From positions 124,001-188,000 of the forward strand of contig CACNWW010000002.1 in NCBI GenBank assembly GCA_902624275.1: a DNA stretch of 64,000 nt, read 5' to 3'. This stretch comes from an uncultured Fidelibacterota bacterium (GTDB taxonomy: Bacteria > Fidelibacterota > Marinisomatia > Marinisomatales > Marinisomataceae). Below the pieces are notes generated by a model. That model was not told the DNA's origin. It saw only the letters and a list, made by a program, of their open reading frames with translations, and searched no databases. Position numbers and translations under genes: made by a program. Shown one piece after another: positions 18,018 to 27,735 of the stretch; the stretch's first letter is position 1; every line of letters starts with the position of its first letter.

Positions 18018-18575
18018 TTACTTGTCTAAAATTTCTACTTCTTTTTCTTTTTGAAGAGAATTAAGCCTTGTTATGAAAGAATCGGTAACTTCTTGAATAT
18101 CGTCCAAGAAGGTCTTCATATTATCTTCAGATATATTTTGTTCGTCTTGAATACGTTTAGCAGACTGAATAATCTCTCTTCTTATATTTCGAACTGAAAT
18201 TCTTCCATCTTCAATAATCTTTGAAGCAACTTTAACCAACTCTTGTCTTCTATCAGCAGATAATGGTGGAAAAGTTATCATTATACTATTACCATTATTG
18301 GAAGGATTAAATCCAAGATCTGACTCAAGAATAGCCTTTTCGATGTCATCAATAATAGTTTTATCAAAAGGTTGAATGCTAATAGTAATTGCATCTAGTG
18401 CTGCAATATTTGCAACCTGATTTAACGGAGTTTCATTATCATAATAACTGACAAGAATGTTATTAAACATTTCGGTATTAGCTCTACCAGTTCTTATTTT
18501 GCCAATTTCACTTTTGACAAATGTTATAGTCTGTTCCATTTTTGACTTAGCGGAATCGATACTTTGATTTAACAT
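18018..18575 (-). CDS. frr: Ribosome recycling factor
   Basis: The 185-residue length and the motifs GKIRTGRANTEMFNNILVSYY (about residues 25-45), the IQPFDK segment and RRQELVK identify the two-domain RRF. RRF splits post-termination ribosomes together with EF-G. It is the last gene of the rplM-rpsI-rpsB-tsf-frr run, 3 bases after tsf. The pyrH gene that usually sits between tsf and frr is missing. It converges with nrdJ at a distance of only 12 bases, with no obvious terminator. Confidence 0.97.
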   Translation of the reverse strand: MLNQSIDSAKSKMEQTITFVKSEIGKIRTGRANTEMFNNILVSYYDNETPLNQVANIAALDAITISIQPFDKTIIDDIEKAILESDLGFNPSNNGNSIMITFPPLSADRRQELVKVASKIIEDGRISVRNIRREIIQSAKRIQDEQNISEDNMKTFLDDIQEVTDSFITRLNSLQKEKEVEILDK

Positions 18576-18578
18576 ATT

Positions 18579-19181
18579 CTAATTTGATTGTTCACCTAGA
18601 GCAAATCTAACAAATCTATTAATTGTAATATTTTCTCCAAGTTTTGCTACAGCTTCTTGAACTAATTGAGAAATAGTGATATCAGGATTTTTTACAAATG
18701 ACTGATGAACAAGACAATTATCCTCAATAAATTTATTTAACTTACCCTCAACAATTTTTTCAATAACATTTTCAGGCTTTCCTGATGATTTAGCCTGATC
18801 AATAAAAATTTCTTTCTCTTTATCGAGAATATCTTGAGGGATTTCAGATTCATCAATGGCTAATGGATTTGATGCAGCTACTTGCATAGCAATTGAAGCA
18901 GCTAAATCGTTAAACCCTTCAGTCTTTGCAACAAAGTCGGTTTCACATCCAAGATCTACTAGAACTCCTAATTTGCTACCAGGATGAATATATGAATAAA
19001 TAATACCTTCATTTGCAACCCTTGATGATTTTTTTGCAGCTTTTGCAATTCCGGATTTTCTTAAATGGTCAATTGCAGAGTCTAGATCACCATTTGCTTC
19101 AACTAGAGCTTTTTTGCAATCCATCATACCTGCACCGGTTCTATCTCTTAAAGTTTTGACTAACTTTGCATCTACATTCAT
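18579..19181 (-). CDS. tsf: Elongation factor Ts, short form
   Basis: This is the guanine nucleotide exchange factor for EF-Tu. The N-terminal UBA-like domain has [16 protein letters not shown] (about 11-26), and the core has the [10 protein letters not shown] contact with EF-Tu (about 81-90). At 200 residues it matches the short Thermus-like form and has one core subdomain fewer than E. coli EF-Ts. It follows rpsB by 4 bases. Confidence 0.97.
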   Translation of the reverse strand: MNVDAKLVKTLRDRTGAGMMDCKKALVEANGDLDSAIDHLRKSGIAKAAKKSSRVANEGIIYSYIHPGSKLGVLVDLGCETDFVAKTEGFNDLAASIAMQVAASNPLAIDESEIPQDILDKEKEIFIDQAKSSGKPENVIEKIVEGKLNKFIEDNCLVHQSFVKNPDITISQLVQEAVAKLGENITINRFVRFALGEQSN

Positions 19182-19185
19182 TTAA

Positions 19186-19917
19186 CTACCCTTTTTTTTC
19201 TTCTTTTTTATCTGAAGTAGGTTCAGATTTGTCATCATCTTTTTTACTGTGGGAGATAATTGTATTTACAATTTCATTTACTATTAATTGAATTGTTCTA
19301 ATAGAATCATCATTTGCTGGTATCGGGTAATCACAAAGTGATGGGTCTGTATTCGAGTCTACAATACAAATGATTGGTATTTCAAGTTTCTTAGCTTCTT
19401 GTATGGCAATTGATTCTGTTTTACCATCTACAATGACAATTGCATTAGGAAGCTTTTTCATATCTTTAATACCTCTGTGCTGATCAGAAAGTTTAATTTT
19501 TTCTCTGTTTAACATTAAAAGTTCTTTTTTTGTTAAGTCTTCAAAAATTGCTGAACCTTCTTTTTCTAAAGAATGTAATCTCTTAATACTTTGTTTGATT
19601 GTAGAAAAATTAGTAAGTGTTCCTCCTAGCCACCTTTCAACTACATAGAACATTCCACACCTATCCGCTTCTTGCTGAATAACATCTTTTGCATGCTTTT
19701 TAGTACCAACAAAAAGAATATCTCCATTTCTTTGAACAATATTTGAAATGAAATTTAAAGCTTTATCTAAACCTTTAAGCGTATCATCTAAATTAATGAT
19801 ATCAATACCATTCTTTTGGGATACTACAAAATCTTTAAAATTTGGATTTGTCTTACTGCTAACATGTCCAAAATGAGCGCCTGAGTTGAGTAAATCTTCT
19901 TTTGTGATTTTTTGCAT
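19186..19917 (-). CDS. rpsB: Small ribosomal subunit protein uS2
   Basis: I start at the ATG at 19917, giving 243 residues beginning MQKITKEDLL followed by the universal SGAHFGH. The open frame runs 26 codons further upstream, but that part overlaps rpsI and resembles nothing in S2. The chosen ATG lies 4 bases after the rpsI stop. RWLGGTLTNFSTI (about 96-108) and the VDSNTDPS segment are diagnostic. The C-terminus has a Lys/Glu/Asp-rich tail of about 20 residues. Confidence 0.95.
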   Translation of the reverse strand: MQKITKEDLLNSGAHFGHVSSKTNPNFKDFVVSQKNGIDIINLDDTLKGLDKALNFISNIVQRNGDILFVGTKKHAKDVIQQEADRCGMFYVVERWLGGTLTNFSTIKQSIKRLHSLEKEGSAIFEDLTKKELLMLNREKIKLSDQHRGIKDMKKLPNAIVIVDGKTESIAIQEAKKLEIPIICIVDSNTDPSLCDYPIPANDDSIRTIQLIVNEIVNTIISHSKKDDDKSEPTSDKKEEKKG

Positions 19918-19921
19918 ACTT

Positions 19922-20320
19922 TTATCTTTTCGAAAATTGGAACTTCTTTCTTGCTCCTGGTTGGCCATATTTTTTTCTTTCAACTTCTCTAGCATCTCTG
20001 GTTAACAAACCATGAGATTTAAGTTGAGATCTAAATTCTTCATCTATTTTTAATAATGCTCTAGCAATACCTAATTGAATTGCACCAGCTTGACCAGTTA
20101 GACCACCACCTTGAACATTAATTATAATATCGTATTTTCCTTTTAAATTTAAAACTTCAAGGGGCTTTACTGCATGAATTACCAATGACTCTCTTTTTAA
20201 GTAAGAATTAATATCATCTGAAACGTTGTTGATAGAAAATTTTCCTTTCCCATCTGAAAGATAAACCCTAGCAGTTGAATTCTTTCTTCTTCCAACGCCA
20301 TTAAAATATTCTCTGTCCAT
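19922..20320 (-). CDS. rpsI: Small ribosomal subunit protein uS9
   Basis: The 132-residue protein has the GVGRRKNSTARVYL start, the GGGLTGQAGAIQLGIARALL helix region (about 73-92) and the conserved C-terminal basic tail ending FQFSKR, which reaches the P-site tRNA. Its ATG shares one base with the rplM stop (TAATG), the universal L13-S9 pairing. Confidence 0.97.
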   Translation of the reverse strand: MDREYFNGVGRRKNSTARVYLSDGKGKFSINNVSDDINSYLKRESLVIHAVKPLEVLNLKGKYDIIINVQGGGLTGQAGAIQLGIARALLKIDEEFRSQLKSHGLLTRDAREVERKKYGQPGARKKFQFSKR

Positions 20321-20757
20321 TAATTAGAGCTCCATTTTTTAGGTTGCTGTGCCTGATGACCGTGATTAGTATCTTTATAAATTCTAATGTGCTTAGATAT
20401 TTCTCTTCCAAGTTTGTTTTTAGGAAGCATACCCTTTACAGCATTAAAAACTAATTTATCAGAATCATTTTTCATTAGCTCGCTAAAACTTGCATATTTA
20501 ACACCACCAGGATATCCTGAATGTCTAAAATATTTTTTAGTTTCAGATTTGTTTCCAGTAACTCTTATTTTATCAGCATTTACAATAATAACTGCATCTC
20601 CCATATAAATATTTGGAGAATAATCAGGACGATGTTTTCCTCTAAGTACTTGAGCTACTTCAGACGCAAATCTTCCAAGCACCTGATTAGATGCATCAAA
20701 AAGCCACCATTGTTGGTTGACATCTTTTGCCGATATGGTTTTTGTCGTCTTTTTCAT
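20320..20757 (-). CDS. rplM: Large ribosomal subunit protein uL13
   Basis: LGRFASEVAQVLRGKHRPDY, the GDAVIIVNADKIRVTG strand and GMLPKNKLGR are the standard L13 motifs. I start at the ATG at 20757 (145 residues, beginning MKKTTKTISA). A TTG 7 codons upstream would only add a non-conserved end. No good ribosome site precedes the ATG, which is not unusual in this window. It heads the ribosomal/translation operon. Confidence 0.95.
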   Translation of the reverse strand: MKKTTKTISAKDVNQQWWLFDASNQVLGRFASEVAQVLRGKHRPDYSPNIYMGDAVIIVNADKIRVTGNKSETKKYFRHSGYPGGVKYASFSELMKNDSDKLVFNAVKGMLPKNKLGREISKHIRIYKDTNHGHQAQQPKKWSSN

Positions 20758-20778
20758 ATTTTTATAAAAATGCCCCAA

Positions 20779-20807
20779 AACTTAATTGATGTGTTCTCAT
20801 TAGTCAA
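20779..20807 (-). promoter_or_regulatory. Candidate promoter of the rplM operon
   Basis: On the minus strand TTGACT (20802-20807) is followed after 17 bases by TAAGTT (20779-20784). The -35 is good and the -10 poor. It fits the 68-base gap between the pyrC stop and rplM start, where a promoter is expected. Confidence 0.35.
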
Positions 20808-20825
20808 TAATTAATAAAAGAGATT

Positions 20826-22121
20826 TTATATTGAGAAAAATTGGTTTTTTGAAACAACATATTTTACTCTTCCGATCAGTTCTTTTCCTAAAAATGGGGA
20901 ATTAGATGACTTTGATAAAATATGCTCATTGCCAAATATCCATTTTTCATTGGGATCAAAAATAGTTATTTGTGCTTTGGAGCCAACAGAAAATAAATCC
21001 TTTTCTAAGTTCATTACCTTTCTCGGATTCACAGTAAGCTTCTCAATCAAGGATTTTAAACTCATTCCATTCTGCTTTACCAAAACTTTATTAACAGCAC
21101 CGAAACAGGACTCTAAACCAATCATCCCAAATTCAGCATCATTAAAAGTGGTTTCTTTATCTTCAATAGTATGAGGCGCATGATCTGTAGCAATACAATC
21201 GATAAGGCCTGACTTAATAGCTTCAATTAATGCTTTCCTATCTTTTTTTCCTCTAACAGGAGGAGCAACTTTTAAACTTGTATCAAACGCATTAACATCT
21301 TCATCACTAAAAAATAGATGATGTGGAGATACCTCTGAAGTGATTAATGAATTTTTCTTTTTAAATTGCTTTAATAAATCAACAGTTTGTTTTGTTGAAA
21401 TATGTAATAAATGTAGTTTTGAGCTTAATGATTGAGCCAGCAATAAATCTCTGTAAACCATTATAGCTTCAGCTAAACTAGTATTACCTTTTAGGCCTAA
21501 ATTATTTGATGTTGCAGAAGCATTCATAACTCCATTGTTTCTAAGGAAAATATCCTCAGCATGATTCATAATTGGAACATCAAGCATTTTTGCATATGTC
21601 AAAGCTAATTTCATAAATTGTGCGTTCTGAATAGGCATACCATCATCACTAAAAGCAATGGCGCCATTTTTCTGCATCAATAACATTTCAGTTAAGTCTT
21701 CTCCCTTTAAGCCTTTTGAGACAGCACCTATAGGAAAAATATCAATTGGAAGCCCTGAACTCTTACTAACTATATAATGAATGTGTTCAGGAGAGTCAAT
21801 AATTGGATCTGTGTTAGCCATAGTGCAAACTTGAGTAAATCCTCCACCCACAGCTGCAAAAGATCCTGATTCTAAAGTCTCCTTGTCTTCTCTTCCTGGT
21901 TCTCTAAAATGGGCATGAATATCACAAAAACCATGAGTTACAATTAAACCTTTACAATCTATAAGCTGATAATCTTTTCCTCTTGATGGAACAGAGTCGC
22001 TAATCTTTGAAATTTTTCCATTCTCGACAAGAATATCACCATTAAATGTTTTTTTGGTAAATGGATCAATTATTCTACCAGATTTAAATAAAAGTTTCTT
22101 TGCACTCCTACCTTCTATCAT
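20826..22121 (-). CDS. pyrC: Dihydroorotase, type I
   Basis: This 431-residue amidohydrolase closes carbamoyl-aspartate to dihydroorotate in pyrimidine synthesis. DIHAHFREPGREDKE (about 62-76) supplies the first metal histidines; MNHAED, LLHIST and ATDHAPH (about 310) supply the remaining metal ligands and the catalytic Asp. It overlaps pyrB by 4 bases (ATGA), the common pyrB-pyrC arrangement, and is transcribed after it. Confidence 0.97.
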   Translation of the reverse strand: MIEGRSAKKLLFKSGRIIDPFTKKTFNGDILVENGKISKISDSVPSRGKDYQLIDCKGLIVTHGFCDIHAHFREPGREDKETLESGSFAAVGGGFTQVCTMANTDPIIDSPEHIHYIVSKSSGLPIDIFPIGAVSKGLKGEDLTEMLLMQKNGAIAFSDDGMPIQNAQFMKLALTYAKMLDVPIMNHAEDIFLRNNGVMNASATSNNLGLKGNTSLAEAIMVYRDLLLAQSLSSKLHLLHISTKQTVDLLKQFKKKNSLITSEVSPHHLFFSDEDVNAFDTSLKVAPPVRGKKDRKALIEAIKSGLIDCIATDHAPHTIEDKETTFNDAEFGMIGLESCFGAVNKVLVKQNGMSLKSLIEKLTVNPRKVMNLEKDLFSVGSKAQITIFDPNEKWIFGNEHILSKSSNSPFLGKELIGRVKYVVSKNQFFSI

Positions 22122-23047
22122 AACTCCATATCTCCTTCACCTAAAAGTAAATAAAGAATTGACATTCTCGAGGCAACTCCATTTAACACTTGGTCAAGTA
22201 TAACAGCATTATCTGAGTCAGCAACCTTACTATCAATTTCTACACCACGATTCATTGGTCCAGGATGCATAATAACTATGTCCTTTTTCAATTTACTTAT
22301 CCTTTCAAAAGTCAGGCCAAATTCGCTATGATATTCCCTTTTTGATGGAATCCTTCCTAAATGCATTCTTTCCAACTGAATTCGTAATGCTATAACCGCA
22401 TCACACCAATTGAGAACTTCATCTAAATTGTATGTAATATTGATTCCAAGTTTTTTTGCATCACTTGGCAGTAAAGTGCTTGGACCGCAAACTACAACTT
22501 CTGCTCCAAGTTTTTTCAATGCAAAAATATCACTTCTGGCTACCCTACTATTTAAGATATCGCCAATTATTCCAACTTTAAGACCTTTAATTTTTCCAAA
22601 TTTCTCTTTAAGTGTTACCATATCAAGAATAGCTTGTGTCGGATGTTCATGGGAACCGTCTCCTGCATTGATTACTGCTCCATCAATGTATCCTGTCAAT
22701 TTTAATGCAGATCCTGGATGTCCATGCCTTATAACTGCACCGTCAATTTTCATTGATTCAATATTTTGTACAGTATCTTTTAAAGTTTCACCCTTTTTTA
22801 CACTGCTAGTCGACGCAGAAAAGTTTATACTATCTGCACCTAATCTTTTTTCAGCTAATGAAAAACTAATTTTAGTTCGCGTAGAATTTTCGAAGAACAT
22901 GTTTACAATAGTTTTACCTTTAAGAAGAATAGCTTTTCTGCTTTCTGTCTGAAGTATATCTTTGAACTTAAAAGAAGTATCGATTATTTTATTCAAATCA
23001 GAAATTGGAAAATGTTCTAGACCGATAAGATGTTTGCTTTTAAGCAT
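22118..23047 (-). CDS. pyrB: Aspartate carbamoyltransferase catalytic subunit
   Basis: The 309-residue enzyme has the carbamoyl-phosphate loop FENSTRTKISF (about 52-62), RHGHPGSA, GDGSHEHPTQ (about 132-141) and the aspartate-binding HPGPMNRG near 265. It makes carbamoyl-aspartate from carbamoyl phosphate and aspartate. No regulatory pyrI is adjacent, so allosteric control like that of E. coli is not indicated. Confidence 0.97.
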   Translation of the reverse strand: MLKSKHLIGLEHFPISDLNKIIDTSFKFKDILQTESRKAILLKGKTIVNMFFENSTRTKISFSLAEKRLGADSINFSASTSSVKKGETLKDTVQNIESMKIDGAVIRHGHPGSALKLTGYIDGAVINAGDGSHEHPTQAILDMVTLKEKFGKIKGLKVGIIGDILNSRVARSDIFALKKLGAEVVVCGPSTLLPSDAKKLGINITYNLDEVLNWCDAVIALRIQLERMHLGRIPSKREYHSEFGLTFERISKLKKDIVIMHPGPMNRGVEIDSKVADSDNAVILDQVLNGVASRMSILYLLLGEGDMEL

Positions 23048-23072
23048 TTAATTCTCCAATTGTTTGCGAAAA

Positions 23073-23981
23073 TTAGTTTATTTGAATCAATTTATCAACT
23101 ATATCATTTTTAGAAATCTCATGCAAATCAAATGAAATATCATAGTTATTTACATTAAACCATTTTTTTTGTCTTTTTGCGTATTGTCTTGTCCTCACAA
23201 AAATATTTTCAATGGCTTCATTAATTGAGATTTCTTTGTTTATGAAAGAGGAAATTTCTTGAAAGCCTATATAGTCAATATGAGAAATATTTATTTTTTT
23301 CTTAATTATTTTTTCAACTTCATTTGTCATTCCATCATCTATCATAGATTTAATTCTTTTAAAAATTCTCGGATGTAATAAATCATTATGCATTTTTAAA
23401 TAAACATAATAGTAATCATTAGCATATCTGCTATTTTTCGATGTAGAATCAAAATTTTTGGACATTGTCTTTCCAGTTGATTCATAAACTTCAAGTGCTC
23501 TAATTAATCTTTTTTTATTATTAATATGAACTTTTCTGGAGTAGTCAGGATCAATTTTTTGAAGTGTTTTAAATAATTTTTCTTTATCAATTTCATAATC
23601 TTTTGCAAGCCTACTTCTTATATCTTCATTTGTATGACTTCCTTCAAATATTCCTTCTTTCAAAGATTTAAAATATAAACCAGTCCCTCCACAAAGAATT
23701 GGGGCTTTATTTTTTTGAGTAATTTCATCAATTTTATTATCAATTAATTCAATATATTCTCCAGCAGATATTTTCTCATTAAGCTTCTTAAATCCTATAA
23801 GGTGATGCGGCACTTCATTTAACTGACTGGAATTTGGTTGAGCGGTACCTATTGGAATTCCATTATAAATCTGTCTTGAATCGACACCAATGATTTCACC
23901 ATCTATTTTTTTGGCTAATTCTATTGCTAAACTAGATTTTCCAATTCCAGTAGGTCCAAAAATTGAAAAGATTTTTTTCAA
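23073..23981 (-). CDS. miaA: tRNA dimethylallyltransferase
   Basis: This enzyme of 302 residues adds a dimethylallyl group to A37 of tRNAs that read U-starting codons. The P-loop GPTGIGKS (about 9-16), VDSRQIYNGIPIGTAQP (about 34-50) and the RQYAKRQKKWF C-terminal signature (about 263-273) are present. Its dimethylallyl diphosphate comes from the MEP pathway, of which dxs and ispH are in this window. It follows the M50 protease gene directly. Confidence 0.96.
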   Translation of the reverse strand: MKKIFSIFGPTGIGKSSLAIELAKKIDGEIIGVDSRQIYNGIPIGTAQPNSSQLNEVPHHLIGFKKLNEKISAGEYIELIDNKIDEITQKNKAPILCGGTGLYFKSLKEGIFEGSHTNEDIRSRLAKDYEIDKEKLFKTLQKIDPDYSRKVHINNKKRLIRALEVYESTGKTMSKNFDSTSKNSRYANDYYYVYLKMHNDLLHPRIFKRIKSMIDDGMTNEVEKIIKKKINISHIDYIGFQEISSFINKEISINEAIENIFVRTRQYAKRQKKWFNVNNYDISFDLHEISKNDIVDKLIQIN

Positions 23982-24602
23982 TTATGCACCTGTTAATAAA
24001 TAGAAAATAATTGATACAGGAGTTAAAATTATTGTTGATAAAATAGGAATACCTATCAAATTTAAAATAATTAAACCAAATAAAATTCTTGGTCCATAAA
24101 CCTCAATATTATAAAGTATTCTTGGGTTTTTAACAATTAATGGAAGAATTCTTGAACCATCAAGAGGATTTAACGGCAGTAAATTAAAAATAGCTAAAAC
24201 AATATTAATTTGAATAAATATTTCTAAAGGAAAAATAACTTCTTCACTCAATTGAAAGTAAAAATTTAGTCGATATATAATTGATGCAAGACAAGCAAGA
24301 AACATGTTTGATGCAGGTCCAGCCATAGCAATCATCATCATATCAGACCTAGGATTTTTTAAATTTTGTATAGCTACTGGAACGGGTTTTGCCCATCCAA
24401 AACCCAAAAAATATAAAGCAAAAGTACCGAAAGGATCTAAATGATTAAAAGGATTTAAGTTCATGCGATTTTGATAATATGAAGTGTAGTCTCCAAGAAG
24501 ATATGCTACTCTTGCGTGAGCATATTCATGAAAAGTAAGTGCAAATAATATTGTAGGCACTAAAATCAATTGTATTTCTAATGGTAAACTTGCTATTCCC
24601 AT
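23982..24602 (-). CDS. Small site-2 protease family (M50) membrane metalloprotease
   Basis: This 206-residue integral membrane protein has the zinc motif HEYAH at 25-29 and the third-ligand motif NLLPLNPLDG near 138-147. That is the core of M50 site-2 proteases, without the PDZ domain of RseP. It resembles the widespread small rhomboid-like 'YwhC' group of unknown substrate. It probably cleaves a membrane-spanning protein. It lies between xerD and miaA with short gaps. Confidence 0.88.
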   Translation of the reverse strand: MGIASLPLEIQLILVPTILFALTFHEYAHARVAYLLGDYTSYYQNRMNLNPFNHLDPFGTFALYFLGFGWAKPVPVAIQNLKNPRSDMMMIAMAGPASNMFLACLASIIYRLNFYFQLSEEVIFPLEIFIQINIVLAIFNLLPLNPLDGSRILPLIVKNPRILYNIEVYGPRILFGLIILNLIGIPILSTIILTPVSIIFYLLTGA

Positions 24603-24615
24603 GCATTAAAGATAA

Positions 24616-25524
24616 TTAATTCTTTTTTTTATCAAAAGCTTTCATGTATTCGCTATCTATAAACTCCTTTGATAGATGAACATATATTTCAGTCGTTGAA
24701 ATATCAGAATGACCAAGCAATTTCTGAATTTCAATTAAATTAGCACCTCCATCAACAAGATGTGTGGCAAAAGAATGTCTAAAAGTATGAGGAGAAACAG
24801 TTTTTGTAATGCCAGCTGCATTGACATACTTTTTGATGGATTGCCATATGGCCGCCCTGGTTAATCTTTTACCATTATTACTCAAAAAAACAAATTTTTG
24901 CTCAGATGACTTTCTGTTCGAAAGTATATTTCTTGATTGATATAAATATTTCTTCAACCATTCCTTAGCATAAAATGTTAAAGGAATTATTCTCTCTTTA
25001 TTTCCTTTACCAAAAAAACGAATTACGTTGGCATCGAACTGTATATTATTTATTTTAAGTTCGCACAACTCACTTACTCTTAAGCCACAAGAATAAAGCA
25101 ATTCAATGATACATCTATCTCTTAAACCTAACAGCTCATTATTAGAATTCTCTGATTGTTGAAAAATTCTTTCAATTTCTTCAACAGATAATACTGTTGG
25201 CAATTTCTTTGATAATTTTGGTGTATAAATGCCATTAAGTGGATTTTTTTTAATTATTTTTCTATCAATCAAATAAGAAAAATATGATGATAAGGACGAA
25301 TATTTTCTTTTAATTGATTTTGGAGAAATATTACTTCGGTTTAAGTATCTGAAATATTTTTGTATTACTTCATTTTCATTTACAATCTGTTTGAATGAAA
25401 TGTTTCTTTTAACTAAATATTTTTCAAAAGACTTAATGTCAGATAAATAAGATTCTATTGTATTTGAGGAATGATTTTTTTCAATTTTTAAAACTTGAAC
25501 GTAGTGCTCTAAGTTTTTAATCAT
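24616..25524 (-). CDS. xerD: Tyrosine recombinase XerC/XerD
   Basis: The 302-residue recombinase has an N-terminal SAM-like core-binding domain (about 1-85) and a catalytic domain. The catalytic set is in CGLRVSEL (Arg), GKGNKER (Lys), HTFRHSFATH (His, Arg), LGHSDISTTE (His) and the nucleophile Tyr at about 281 in EIYVHLS. It resolves chromosome dimers at dif. XerC versus XerD is not certain; GGANLIEIQKLLGHS looks XerD-like. It follows gcvH by 2 bases and has no mobile-element context. Confidence 0.85.
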   Translation of the reverse strand: MIKNLEHYVQVLKIEKNHSSNTIESYLSDIKSFEKYLVKRNISFKQIVNENEVIQKYFRYLNRSNISPKSIKRKYSSLSSYFSYLIDRKIIKKNPLNGIYTPKLSKKLPTVLSVEEIERIFQQSENSNNELLGLRDRCIIELLYSCGLRVSELCELKINNIQFDANVIRFFGKGNKERIIPLTFYAKEWLKKYLYQSRNILSNRKSSEQKFVFLSNNGKRLTRAAIWQSIKKYVNAAGITKTVSPHTFRHSFATHLVDGGANLIEIQKLLGHSDISTTEIYVHLSKEFIDSEYMKAFDKKKN

Positions 25525-25526
25525 GT

Positions 25527-25904
25527 CTACCCAATCATTTCAATATAAGATTTGGAATCAAGTAATGAATCTGTACCACTCTCAGCAGATAATTCAATTT
25601 TAACCATCCATCCGCTTTCATATGGACTAGAGTTAACATTTTCAGGTTCATCATTCAAAGCCTCGTTAACTTCTACTATTTTTCCAGATATGGGCATAAA
25701 TAAGTCTGATACTGTTTTGACTGCTTCAATCGTTCCAAAAACTTCTCCTTCATTAAATGATTCATCAACGTCAGGAAATTCTAAAAATATTATATCTCCA
25801 AGTTCACCCTGTGCAAAATCAGTAATGCCAACAGTAGCTATATTATTTTCAATTTTAACCCATTCATGTTCTGAGGTGTACATTAAGTCATCAGGATGAT
25901 TCAT
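25527..25904 (-). CDS. gcvH: Glycine cleavage system H protein
   Basis: This 125-residue lipoyl protein has the lipoylated Lys63 in [15 protein letters not shown] and the usual SEHEWVKIE start (about 11-19). It shuttles the aminomethyl group between the P and T proteins. It overlaps accC by 14 bases but has its own ribosome site (AAGGA, 8 bases before ATG). No other gcv gene is here, so it may also serve as a lipoyl carrier; that is inference. Confidence 0.95.
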   Translation of the reverse strand: MNHPDDLMYTSEHEWVKIENNIATVGITDFAQGELGDIIFLEFPDVDESFNEGEVFGTIEAVKTVSDLFMPISGKIVEVNEALNDEPENVNSSPYESGWMVKIELSAESGTDSLLDSKSYIEMIG

Positions 25905-27258
25905 AATTTTTTTCCTTTATATTTTTTAAAAATTTGCCTAAAAAATTTATATCAAAATTTGCATTATTAAAGTCTTTATTTTCAAAAATCATTTTTAAAA
26001 GTGGTAAAGTTGTTTTAGGACCCTCAATAAAGGTTTCTTGGAGCGATCTCTTCATCCTAATTAAGGCTTTTTCTCTAGATGATGAATGAACAATCAACTT
26101 TCCTAACAATGAATCATAATTTGTTGGAATTTGATATCCAGCATAAATAAACGAATCAATTCTAACCCCAATTCCTCCCGCAAAGTTCAAAGAATCAATC
26201 TTCTTTGGTGAAGGTGTAAAATCATTAAATGGATCTTCAGCATTAATTCTACATTCTATTGCATGACCATTCATTTTTATATCTTCCTGCTTAATTGATA
26301 ACTCAATACCTGCATAGGTTCTTATCTGTTCTTTCACAAGATCAATCATGCATACCATTTCTGAAACAGTATGCTCTACTTGAATTCTTGTATTCATTTC
26401 AATAAAATAAAAGTTCTTATCATCATCAACCAAATACTCAATAGTGCCAGCTCCAACATAGTTAACTTTTTTTGCAAGCTGTAATGATTTTGATGTTAAC
26501 TCATTTCTTAAATTATCATCTACAAATAGAGAAGGTGATTCTTCGATTAATTTTTGATTACTTCGTTGAATAGAACATTCTCTTTCTCCTAAATGAAGAT
26601 GATTTCCAAATTTATCTGATAAAATTTGGACCTCAATATGACGGCCATTTTCAACAAATTTTTCAACATAGATTTCTGAATTATTAAATGCCATTCCTGC
26701 TTCATTTTGAATGATATTAAAACCTTTTTCAGCTTCATTTACATTCTTAATAACTCGCATTCCTTTACCGCCACCTCCTGCTACAGCTTTCAGCATTACA
26801 GGGTATCCAATTTGTTCAGCAATTTCTAAAAATTCTTCAACTGAAGATAAAGTATTACTTCCAAGAATGATGGGAACGCCAGCATCTTTGGCAGCATTTC
26901 TTGCATTCACTTTGTCACCCATTAAATCAATGATTTCTGCATCTGGACCAATGAATGTAAATCCATTTTCTTTACAAATTTTACTAAACTTTGCATTCTC
27001 AGCTAGGAAGCCGTAACCGGGATGAATTGCGTCAGCATTTGTAATTTCTCCTGCAGCAATAATTCTAGGTATATTAAGATAACTTTCTACTGCAGGACCT
27101 TCTCCAATACAAATAGCTTCGTCAGCAAATTTAACATGTAATGAATTTTTATCTGCTTTTGAATATACTGCAACAGTTTTGATGCCCATTTCATTACATG
27201 CTCGAATGATTCTAATAGCAATTTCACCCCTATTAGCAATAAGAATTTTATTGAACAT
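25891..27258 (-). CDS. accC: Acetyl-CoA carboxylase, biotin carboxylase subunit
   Basis: The 455-residue ATP-grasp enzyme carboxylates biotin on AccB. It has the [19 protein letters not shown] start, a GGGGKGMR glycine-rich loop (about 163-170), ERECSIQRS and the [12 protein letters not shown] active site (about 287-298). It follows accB by 2 bases, the standard accBC pair. The carboxyltransferase genes accA and accD are not in the window. Confidence 0.96.
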   Translation of the reverse strand: MFNKILIANRGEIAIRIIRACNEMGIKTVAVYSKADKNSLHVKFADEAICIGEGPAVESYLNIPRIIAAGEITNADAIHPGYGFLAENAKFSKICKENGFTFIGPDAEIIDLMGDKVNARNAAKDAGVPIILGSNTLSSVEEFLEIAEQIGYPVMLKAVAGGGGKGMRVIKNVNEAEKGFNIIQNEAGMAFNNSEIYVEKFVENGRHIEVQILSDKFGNHLHLGERECSIQRSNQKLIEESPSLFVDDNLRNELTSKSLQLAKKVNYVGAGTIEYLVDDDKNFYFIEMNTRIQVEHTVSEMVCMIDLVKEQIRTYAGIELSIKQEDIKMNGHAIECRINAEDPFNDFTPSPKKIDSLNFAGGIGVRIDSFIYAGYQIPTNYDSLLGKLIVHSSSREKALIRMKRSLQETFIEGPKTTLPLLKMIFENKDFNNANFDINFLGKFLKNIKEKNYESS

Positions 27259-27260
27259 TG

Positions 27261-27731
27261 TTACTTTGATGGTTTTAATTTAAATAATACCTGATCAAAT
27301 TCAACAGGACTTGTATTATTAACTAAAATTTCTTCAATAACACCAGATTCCTCGGCCTGAATTTCATTCATGATCTTCATAGCCTCAACAATACAGATGG
27401 TATCTCCAGCATTTACATTATCACCAATATTAACAAATGATGCTGATTCAGGATCTGGTGCTGAATAAAATGTTCCTGGCATTGGAGATTTTATTTCGAC
27501 AAGTTTTGTTTCAGGTATTTCGTTAGAAGACTCTGAGCTTTGATTAACAGGCTGTTCATTAACTAAATTTGGAATATTTTGATTGTCGGATGATAATTGT
27601 GTTGAATCAACATTTAAAACAGGAGGCTTTTTGGTTACCTTAATTTTTTTGAACCAAAATCTTACTTCAATTTCATTTACATCGCTATTTTCTAGCATGT
27701 AAATAATTTCTTTTATCTTATCTTTCCACAT
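27261..27731 (-). CDS. accB: Acetyl-CoA carboxylase biotin carboxyl carrier protein
   Basis: This protein of 156 residues has an N-terminal helical part, a Ser/Gln/Asn/Pro-rich linker (about 40-75) and a C-terminal biotinyl domain (about 76-154). The biotinylated Lys119 lies in EAMKIMNEI. It sits between efp and accC, an order also common in other bacteria. Confidence 0.96.
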   Translation of the reverse strand: MWKDKIKEIIYMLENSDVNEIEVRFWFKKIKVTKKPPVLNVDSTQLSSDNQNIPNLVNEQPVNQSSESSNEIPETKLVEIKSPMPGTFYSAPDPESASFVNIGDNVNAGDTICIVEAMKIMNEIQAEESGVIEEILVNNTSPVEFDQVLFKLKPSK

Positions 27732-27735
27732 TTAA

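Noticed and set aside
19918-19995. Upstream extension of rpsB
   Set aside because: It overlaps rpsI, has no S2 similarity, and a good ATG lies 4 bases after the rpsI stop.
22410-22952. 180-residue plus-strand open frame inside pyrB
   Set aside because: It is antisense to a clear, full-length PyrB, its translation resembles no family, and it has no ribosome site.
24616-25524. Xer-type recombinase as part of a mobile element
   Set aside because: It sits in a housekeeping run with gcvH and miaA and has no flanking repeats, transposase or attachment site; it is best read as the chromosomal dimer-resolution enzyme.
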